Below are positions 58,312 through 64,000 of a stretch of DNA of 64,000 nt, piece after piece. Each line of letters opens with the position of its first letter. Positions within the stretch are counted from its first letter, which is position 1. The translations under genes were made by a program, and so were the position numbers. The DNA is from Actinomycetota bacterium (GTDB taxonomy: Bacteria; Actinomycetota; Actinomycetes; S36-B12; UBA10799). The stretch lies in contig JACJWR010000002.1 in assembly GCA_020637055.1 (NCBI GenBank), positions 124,001 through 188,000 on the forward strand. The letters run 5' to 3'. The notes under the pieces were generated by a model. The model searched no databases. It saw only the letters and a program-made list of their open reading frames with translations, and had not been told where the DNA came from.

Positions 58312-59253
58312 GTGGCATCTTCCTACCGCATCGCAGTCATCCCCGGCGACGGCATCGGCACCGAGGTGGTAGCCGAAGGGCTCAAGGTCCTCGCCGCCGC
58401 CGGCGAACGCTTCGGTATCGAATTCGAGACCGACGACTACGACCTGGGTGCCGCGCGCTACAACGCGACGGGGGAGGTGCTGCCCGACAGTGAGCTCGAA
58501 GACATCCGCACCTACGACGCGATCCTGCTCGGCGCCGTCGGCGACCCCAGCGTGCCTCCGGGCGTACTCGAGCGGGGGCTGCTGCTCAAGCTGCGTTTCA
58601 GTCTCGACCATCACGTGAACCTGCGACCGGTGAAGCTCTACCCCGGCGTGGCCACTCCGCTGGCGGGCAAGGGGCCCGAGCACATCGACATGGTCGTGTG
58701 CCGGGAGGGCACCGAGGGTCCGTACGTCGGTGCGGGCGGTGCCATGCGGGTCGGTACCCCGCAGGAGATCGCAGTGGAGGAGAGCCTCAACACCCGGTTC
58801 GGGGTCGAGCGAATCGTGCGGGACGCGTTCGCTCGCGCGAGCCGCCGTCGCGGCAAGGTCACCCTGGTGCACAAGACCAACGTGCTGACCAACGCCGGAT
58901 CGCTGTGGCAGCGCACCTTCAACGAGGTGGCCGCTGAATTCGACGACATCGAGACCGACTACTGCCACATCGACGCCGCGAGCATGTTCTTCCTCACCTC
59001 GCCTGAGCGCTTCGACGTCGTCGTCACGGACAACCTGTTCGGCGACATCCTCACCGACATCGGCGCCGCGATCGCTGGTGGCATCGGTCTGTCCGCGAGC
59101 GGAAACCTCGACGTGACTGCAGCGAATCCGAGTATGTTCGAGCCTGTGCACGGTTCGGCACCCGACATCGCCGGGCAGGGCAAGGCCGATCCGACGGCGA
59201 CGGTCCTGAGTGTGGCGATGATGCTGGACCACCTGGAAGCGCGAAGCCTCTGA
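58312..59253 (+). CDS. leuB: 3-Isopropylmalate dehydrogenase (C-terminus frame-disrupted)
   Basis: The uninterrupted frame is 313 residues, about 35 shorter than the family. YRIAVIPGDGIGTEVV, LLKLRFSLDHHVNLRPVKLY, VTDNLFGDILTDIGAAI and EPVHGSAPDIAGQGKADP show a normal NAD-dependent oxidative decarboxylase of leucine synthesis. After LSVAMMLDHL the frame runs into an early stop. The missing tail is in the DNA: GSAKPLKAVEAVVA lies in another frame (from 59235), and RSTSEIGDDLASAVA in the original frame again (59305-59364). Two compensating indels would give about 350 residues ending at 59364, overlapping the ilvE ATG. TACCCT lies 6 nt before the GTG at 58312, so the mRNA is probably leaderless. 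Confidence 0.9.
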   Translation: MASSYRIAVIPGDGIGTEVVAEGLKVLAAAGERFGIEFETDDYDLGAARYNATGEVLPDSELEDIRTYDAILLGAVGDPSVPPGVLERGLLLKLRFSLDHHVNLRPVKLYPGVATPLAGKGPEHIDMVVCREGTEGPYVGAGGAMRVGTPQEIAVEESLNTRFGVERIVRDAFARASRRRGKVTLVHKTNVLTNAGSLWQRTFNEVAAEFDDIETDYCHIDAASMFFLTSPERFDVVVTDNLFGDILTDIGAAIAGGIGLSASGNLDVTAANPSMFEPVHGSAPDIAGQGKADPTATVLSVAMMLDHLEARSL

Positions 59254-59360
59254 AGGCCGTGGAGGCGGTAGTCGCCAGGATCTGGAATCGCGCAGCCAGC
59301 AGAGCGGAGTACTAGCGAGATCGGCGATGACCTGGCTTCCGCCGTCGCCCTGGGAGCGTC

Positions 59361-60430
59361 ATGAGCAGGCACGGCATCACGATCACCACACCGCCACGCC
59401 CACCACCGAAGACGGCCTCAGTCGGATCCTGAACAATCCGGGGTTCGCCAAGTTCCGGTCGACCACATGGTCCGTGCGGTGTACCGCGACGGTCGTTGGA
59501 GTCCGCCGGAGATCGTCCCTATGCGCCGCTGGTGCTCGACCAGCCACCAATTCACTGCACTATGGGCAGAGCGTGTTCAGAAGGGCTCAAAGGCGTACCG
59601 TCTCGCCGACGGCAGGTCGCACTCTTCCGCCCCGAACGCAACGCGGCCAGATTCAACCGCTCGGCAGCCAGGCTTGCGATGCCCGAAATCCCAGAGGACA
59701 TGTTCGTCTCGGGTGTCGAGGCCTTGTCAGTCTCGGAGCCGATGGGTTCCCGAGGATGCTGAACGTTCGCTCTACGTTCGACCGTTCATGCTCGGGACCG
59801 GGTCGACTCGGAGTTCGCCCGCGAACGAATACACCTTTCTGATCATGGCCGCGCCGGCAGGGCCTACTTCTCCGGGGCATCACCCGGTCTCGGTGTGGCT
59901 CACCGACGACTACGTGCAGGCCGCGCCAGGCACCGGCGAAGCGAAGTGCGCAGGCAACTACGCGGCCTCCTGCTCGCCCAGGCCGAGGCCGCCGAACAGC
60001 TGCGACCAGGTGGTGTGGCTCGATGCCGCCGAGCGGTTGTGGATCGAAGAGATGGGCAGGATGAACCTCTTCTTCGTCTACGGCGAAGGTCCGCACGCGG
60101 TTGCTCCACCGGCGCTGACCGAACCCTGCTGCCGGGGATCACCCGGGAATCGCTGCTCACGCTCGCCGCCGACCTCGGCGGCACGACGACGTGGGTGAGG
60201 GCCGGATCAACCCGATGAATGGCGGGAGGGTTGCGGTCCAGTGAGATCACTGGTGTTCGCGTGCGGCACCGCGGCCGTGATCACCCCGTCGGATCGGTAC
60301 AGTCCCGCAGCCACAGTTGGGAAGTCGGTGACGGCTCCCCGGGTCCGATCGCGATGCGCTTGCGGCAATCGCTCCTGGACATCAGACCGGACGGGCTCCG
60401 GACCGGCACGGCTGGGTGCGCCAATTTCCT
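59361..60430 (+). pseudogene. ilvE: Branched-chain amino acid aminotransferase, broken by many frameshifts
   Basis: Pieces of one IlvE appear in correct order over all three frames: LSRILNNPGFAKF, DHMVRAVYRDGRW, YAPLVLDQPPIH, VALFRPERNAARFNRSA, EDAERSLYVRPFM, PVSVWLTDDYVQAAPG, GEAKCAGNYAAS (with the PLP Lys), LLLAQAEAAEQL, CDQVVWLDAAERLWIEEMG, LLPGITRESLLTLAADLG, VFACGTAAVITP and IAMRLRQSLLDI. At least a dozen frame switches are needed, yet the residues are well conserved. The ATG at 59361 would overlap the restored leuB stop (ATGA). The end is approximate. Conserved residues with only indels point to sequencing or assembly error rather than old decay. leuB-ilvE-cimA is the usual actinobacterial order. 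Confidence 0.82.
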
Positions 60431-60554
60431 GACCTCGTCGTGGCCGCGGGCCGGACACGACGGGGTTGGACTCGGCAACTACGGCCCGATCTCTCGGTCC
60501 ACACCACCACACCCATTGGATGGACAATGTCGGCGCAATACCCGCAGTTCCCCG

Positions 60555-62161
60555 GTGACCGACTTCGATCCGCGGCCACGGATTCCAATTGTTCGACACC
60601 ACGCTGCGCGACGGCGCCCAGCGCGAGGGTATCTCGTTCTCGGTGGAGGACAAGCTCGCCATTTCCCGGCTGCTCGACGAGTACGGAGTCGGCTTCATCG
60701 AGGGCGGCTGGCCCGGAGCCATGCCCAAGGACACCGAGTTCTTCGCCCGGGCAGCCTCCGAACTCAAGTTGCGCAACGCAACCCTGGTCGCGTTCGGTGC
60801 CACCCGCAAGGCCGGCGTCGCGGTCGCCGACGATGCGCAGGTGGCCGCTCTGCTCGCGTCCCAGGCGCCGGTGATCACATTGGTGGCCAAGTCCGACATA
60901 CGCCACGTCCACGAGGCGCTGCGGACCAACGGCGAGGAGAACATCGCCATGGTCACGGACACCGTGGAGCACCTGATCGCCGCGGGCCGACGGGTGTTCG
61001 TCGACTGCGAGCACTTCTTCGACGGGTACAAGCACGATGCCGATTACGCGGTGTCGGTGGTGCGTGCCGCACTTCGATGCCGGGGCCGAAGCGGCAGTGA
61101 TGTGTGACACCAACGGCGGAATGCTGCCCTCTGGAATCACGCGCATCGTCAGCGACGTGCGCTCGCGGGTGCAAGGACGACTCGGGATCCACTGCCAGGA
61201 CGACACCGGCTGCGCGGTAGCCAACACCATCGCTGCCGTCGAAGCCGGCGCGACACATGCGCAATGCACCGCCAATGGCTACGGAGAACGCACCGGCAAC
61301 GCCGATCTGTTCGTGGTGGTGGCGAACCTGGAACTCAAACTGGGGTTGAAGGTCCTGCCTGCCGATCACCTGCGGGAGTCCCTGCGCATCTCGCATGCGA
61401 TCGCGGAGATCGCCAACATCGCCCCGGACACCCACCAGCCGTATGTCGGTGTGAGTTCGTTTGCGCACAAAGCGGGTCTGCACGCCAGCGCACTGAAGGT
61501 CAACTACGACCTGTACAACCATGAGGACGCATCGGTGGTCGGCAACGACATGCGGGTGTTGGTGACCGAGATGGCCGGTCGCGCGTCCGTGGAACTCAAA
61601 GGCAAGGAGCTCGGCTATGACCTGTCCGGCGATCCGGCGCTGCTGGGAAGGGTCGTGGACCGGGTCAAGGACCTCGAATCGCAGGGCTGGACGTTCGAGG
61701 CCGCTGATGCCTCGTTCGAACTGCTGGTGCGCAACGCGCTGGGCGAATCCGTGCGCGGCTTCTCGGTGGAATCTTGGCGGGCCATCGTCGAGCAGCGCGA
61801 AGACGGCGAGGTGTTGAGCGAAGCCACCGTGAAGGTGCACGCCGGCGGCGAGCGCATCGTCGCCACCGGCGAGGGGAACGGCCCGGTGAACGCGCTCGAC
61901 AAGGCGCTCCGGCTGGCGCTGTCCCAGATCTATCCGGAGCTCGACGACATCACCCTGGCGGACTACAAGGTGCGTATCGTCGAAGGAGTGCGGGGCACCG
62001 ATGCCGTCACCCGCGTCCTGGTGGGGTCGGAGGACGGTAGCGCCTACTGGACCACCGTCGGCGTGCACGACAACGTCGTCGCGGCATCCTGGATGGCGCT
62101 GCAGGACGCCATCGACTTCGGTTTGCTCCGTCGCGGCAGGCTGGGAGGATCGCAGACGTGA
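60555..62161 (+). pseudogene. cimA: Citramalate synthase, frame-disrupted in its N-terminal third
   Basis: About 535 residues in three frames. GTG 60555 gives VTDFDPRP; the frame then shifts near 60575 to GFQLFDTTLRDGAQREG, which runs to VSVVRAAL. A second shift near 61074 leads to DAGAEAAVMCDTNGGML, and from there the frame is open to 62161 with GIHCQDDTGCAVAN, GYGERTGNADLF, SSFAHKAGLHASA and a C-terminal LeuA-type regulatory domain. The enzyme condenses pyruvate and acetyl-CoA for isoleucine synthesis; FDTTLRDGAQREG and the C-terminal domain set it apart from LeuA. The last 1.1 kb looks intact. Its stop overlaps gltX. Confidence 0.85.
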
Positions 62162-63678
62162 ACGCTTCGCAGCAACAATCAGCCGACTCCCCGGTGCGGG
62201 TTCGCTTCTGCCCCTCACCCACCGGCAATCCGCACGTGGGCATGCTGCGCACGGCACTGTTCAACTGGGCCTACGCCCGCCACACCTCGGGCACCTTGGT
62301 GTTCCGGATCGAAGACACCGATGCCGAACGGGACAGCGAGGAGTCCTACCAGGCGTTGCTGGACGCCATGGGATGGCTGGGCCTGGATTGGGACGAAGGT
62401 CCAGAGGTCGGCGGTCCCCACGGACCGTACCGGCAGTCGGAACGCGGACCCATCTATGCCGATGTCGCGACCCGCCTCGCGGAGGCCGGATTCACCTACG
62501 AGTGCTTCTGCAGCCCGGAGGAACTGGCTGTTCGCCGGGAAGCCGCGAAGGTGGCGGGGCGACCGCAGGGCTACGACGGACACTGCCGGAATCTCAGCGA
62601 TGCCGAAATCGCCGACTACCGGGCAGCGGGTCGTGATCCGGTGATCCGCTTCCGGATGCCCGGCCACGATTTCCGGTGGGATGACCTGGTGCGCGGGGAA
62701 CTCTCGTTCCGCGCCGAGCACGTGCCGGACTTCGTGATCGTACGTGCGAACGGTCAGCCGTTGTACACCCTCGTGAACCCGGTGGACGACGCCCTCATGG
62801 GCATCACCCACGTACTGCGCGGAGAGGATCTGCTCTCGAGCACACCTCGGCAACTCGCCATGCACGCGGCGCTGGCGGACATCGGAGTCGGGTCGGGTCG
62901 GACCCCCCGATTCGGGCATCTGCCGTACGTCATGGGGGAGGGGAACCGCAAACTCTCGAAGCGCGATCCGGAGTCGAGCCTGGCGATGTACCTCGAGCGT
63001 GGTTTCCTCCCCGAGGGGCTGGCCAACTACCTGGCGCTGCTCGGCTGGTCGTTCGGAGACGACACGGAGTTCTTCAGCCTCGCCCAGATGGCCGAACGGT
63101 TCGACATCGCACGGGTGAACCCGAACCCCGCACGATTCGACCTCAAGAAGTGCATCTCGATCAACGGCGACTGGATGCGCGTGCTGGAGGTGGACGACTT
63201 CGCCACCCGGATGCTTCCCTTCCTGCAGCGAGCCGGGCTGATCGGCGACGTGCCGACGGACCGGCAGGCCGCGCTGGTGGCAGCCATCGCGCCGCTGGTC
63301 CAGGAGCGCATCGAGACCTTGGACCAAGCTCCGGCCATGATCGGCTTCCTGTTCCAGGAAGGTGCCGCCTTCACCATGGCGGAGGCTGACGCCGTGGCCA
63401 TGGTGGACGGGTCCGGGTCCGCTCTGGCGGTCGCTGCGGAGTCGCTTCAGGCGCTGTCGGAATGGAACACGCCGGCGATCGAGGCCGCGCTGAGAACATC
63501 CCTGGTGGAGGGTCTGGGCCTCAAGCCGCGGAAGGCTTTCGGGTCGGTCAGGGTGGCCGTCACCGGGCGCCGGGTATCGCCGCCGCTGTTCGAGTCGATG
63601 GAGTTGCTCGGCCGGGACGAGTCCCTGCGGCGGATCGAGGCCGCGCGGGTGCGGGCCGAGGCAGCAGCCGACGGCTAA
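62158..63678 (+). CDS. gltX: Glutamyl-tRNA synthetase
   Basis: 506-residue class Ib synthetase. The HIGH-like motif is in RFCPSPTGNPHVGMLRTALF (about residues 15-34), followed by FRIEDTDAERD. The KMSKS-like loop is GNRKLSKRDPESS near residue 265. The C-terminal all-helical anticodon-binding domain is of the bacterial discriminating or non-discriminating GluRS type; the subtype cannot be read here. The GTG start overlaps the cimA stop by 4 nt. A strong terminator follows, then tRNA-Glu, its own substrate, on the opposite strand. Confidence 0.96.
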   Translation: MNASQQQSADSPVRVRFCPSPTGNPHVGMLRTALFNWAYARHTSGTLVFRIEDTDAERDSEESYQALLDAMGWLGLDWDEGPEVGGPHGPYRQSERGPIYADVATRLAEAGFTYECFCSPEELAVRREAAKVAGRPQGYDGHCRNLSDAEIADYRAAGRDPVIRFRMPGHDFRWDDLVRGELSFRAEHVPDFVIVRANGQPLYTLVNPVDDALMGITHVLRGEDLLSSTPRQLAMHAALADIGVGSGRTPRFGHLPYVMGEGNRKLSKRDPESSLAMYLERGFLPEGLANYLALLGWSFGDDTEFFSLAQMAERFDIARVNPNPARFDLKKCISINGDWMRVLEVDDFATRMLPFLQRAGLIGDVPTDRQAALVAAIAPLVQERIETLDQAPAMIGFLFQEGAAFTMAEADAVAMVDGSGSALAVAAESLQALSEWNTPAIEAALRTSLVEGLGLKPRKAFGSVRVAVTGRRVSPPLFESMELLGRDESLRRIEAARVRAEAAADG

Positions 63679-63694
63679 GGTCCCCACCAACGAG

Positions 63695-63731
63695 AAGTGG
63701 TGGGACCCTCCAGGTGGGTCCCACCACTTTT
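63695..63731 (+). terminator. Intrinsic terminator after gltX
   Basis: A perfect 14-bp stem, AAGTGGTGGGACCC (63695-63708) with GGGTCCCACCACTT (63716-63729), has a 7-nt loop and a TTTT tail (63728-63731). It ends the cimA-gltX transcript and separates it from the opposing tRNA genes. Confidence 0.9.
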
Positions 63732-63740
63732 CGTCTTCAG

Positions 63741-63813
63741 TAGCCCCGACGGGATTCGAACCCGCGCTACCGCCTTGAGAGGGCGGCGTGCTAGGCCACT
63801 ACACAACGGGGCC
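63741..63813 (-). tRNA. tRNA-Glu (anticodon CUC)
   Basis: A 73-nt cloverleaf without encoded CCA. The acceptor GGCCCCG pairs with CGGGGCT (first pair G-U). The D arm contains GTAGTGGCCTAGCA, the anticodon stem is CCGCC/GGCGG with loop CTCTCAA, and the T arm is CGGGTTCGAATCCCG. The anticodon CTC reads GAG. The discriminator base is A. Confidence 0.93.
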
Positions 63814-63853
63814 GCAGGCGATCAGCGTAACGGCTTGCGCCGCCGCTCAATCG

Positions 63854-63925
63854 CTGGGGTACCAGGACTCGAACCTGAACTAACGGAGCCAGAATCCGTC
63901 GGGCTGCCAATTACCCCATACCCCA
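63854..63925 (-). tRNA. tRNA-Gln (anticodon CUG)
   Basis: A 72-nt cloverleaf without encoded CCA. The acceptor TGGGGTA pairs with TACCCCA (first pair U-A, typical of tRNA-Gln), and the discriminator is G. The anticodon stem ACGGA/TCCGT encloses loop TTCTGGC, giving anticodon CTG, which reads CAG. The T arm is CAGGTTCGAGTCCTG. It lies 40 bp upstream of tRNA-Glu on the same strand. Confidence 0.93.
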
Positions 63926-63954
63926 TGGGGTCACCGAACTCGGCGACGTGAAGC

Positions 63955-63960
63955 AGTATA
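63955..63960 (-). promoter_or_regulatory. -10 box of the tRNA-Gln/tRNA-Glu transcript
   Basis: TATACT on the minus strand, 29 nt upstream of tRNA-Gln, is a near-consensus -10. The expected -35 position holds only a weak TGATCC. It probably drives both tRNAs. Confidence 0.6.
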
Positions 63961-64000
63961 GAGGTTGCTGCGGGGTCGGATCACTCCGGTCTGGGCGCCG

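Noticed and set aside
59467..60198. A 243-codon hypothetical protein downstream of leuB
   Set aside because: Parts of it are IlvE blocks and the remainder is out of frame, so it is a fragment of the broken ilvE.
1..64000. CRISPR arrays, insertion sequences, prophage or integrase genes
   Set aside because: No regularly spaced repeats, transposase, integrase or phage structural genes were seen; the window looks like core chromosome.

Overview
This is a high-GC chromosomal segment of an actinobacterium (Actinomycetota). The evidence is a complete actinomycete-type division and cell-wall cluster (mraZ to divIVA, with sepF and yggT), a meso-diaminopimelate-type MurE, a eukaryote-like class 2 IleRS, an actinobacterial LexA box, many GTG starts, and repeated TANNNT boxes placed 6-7 nt before start codons, as in leaderless mRNAs. 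The order mannosyltransferase / polyprenyl synthase / metF next to the division cluster resembles the mptA-idsA2-metF-like neighbourhood near the mycobacterial dcw genes. I cannot assign a genus.

Layout. (1) 1-11.1 kb: tail of a polyprenol-phosphate-mannose mannosyltransferase, then carotenoid/isoprenoid genes: crtE-crtI; metF with a CDP-alcohol phosphatidyltransferase; a second CrtI-type desaturase; a VanX-like dipeptidase; and a five-gene minus-strand operon (degenerate ABC-ATPase-like protein, alpha/beta hydrolase, CrtA-like monooxygenase, CruF hydratase, CruG-like glycosyltransferase). No phytoene synthase is present here. (2) 11.1-17.4 kb: a four-gene operon behind a LexA (SOS) box, coding for a DUF6504-type protein, a SAV_6107-type HEPN protein, a DnaE2-like polymerase and a DinB polymerase. 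(3) 17.5-37 kb: DUF3040 protein, then mraZ-rsmH-ftsL-ftsI-murE-murF-mraY-murD-ftsW-murG-murC-ftsQ-ftsZ-pgeF-yggS-sepF-yggT-divIVA. Most junctions overlap by 4 nt. Three 10-nt-spaced MraZ boxes overlap the putative mraZ promoter. (4) 37-46 kb: ileS, a DksA/TraR protein, lspA, rluD, a frameshifted AbiEi/DUF559-like gene and an alpha/beta hydrolase. (5) 44.5-64 kb: branched-chain amino acid and serine synthesis (ilvD; ilvB-ilvN-ilvC with a leader peptide and attenuator; serA; leuA with a leucine-rich leader peptide; leuB-ilvE-cimA), gltX, and tRNA-Glu and tRNA-Gln. Between them lie two CPBP proteases, a VOC protein and an unusual photolyase-like protein.

How the genes work together. The dcw block makes lipid II (MurE, MurF, MraY, MurD, MurG, MurC) and builds the septum (FtsZ, SepF, FtsQ, FtsL-like, FtsW, FtsI, DivIVA). 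IlvB/N, IlvC and IlvD make the 2-keto acids for valine and isoleucine. LeuA and LeuB extend 2-ketoisovalerate toward leucine, CimA feeds isoleucine from pyruvate, and IlvE transaminates all three.

Most notable observations: about a dozen reading-frame breaks packed into roughly 1.85 kb across the end of leuB, all of ilvE and the start of cimA, while the rest of the window is almost clean; a circularly permuted photolyase/cryptochrome-like protein with a possible four-Cys Fe-S site; two cis-acting amino-acid leader systems; and the SOS-boxed polymerase operon that pairs a HEPN protein and a DUF6504 protein with DnaE2-like and DinB polymerases.
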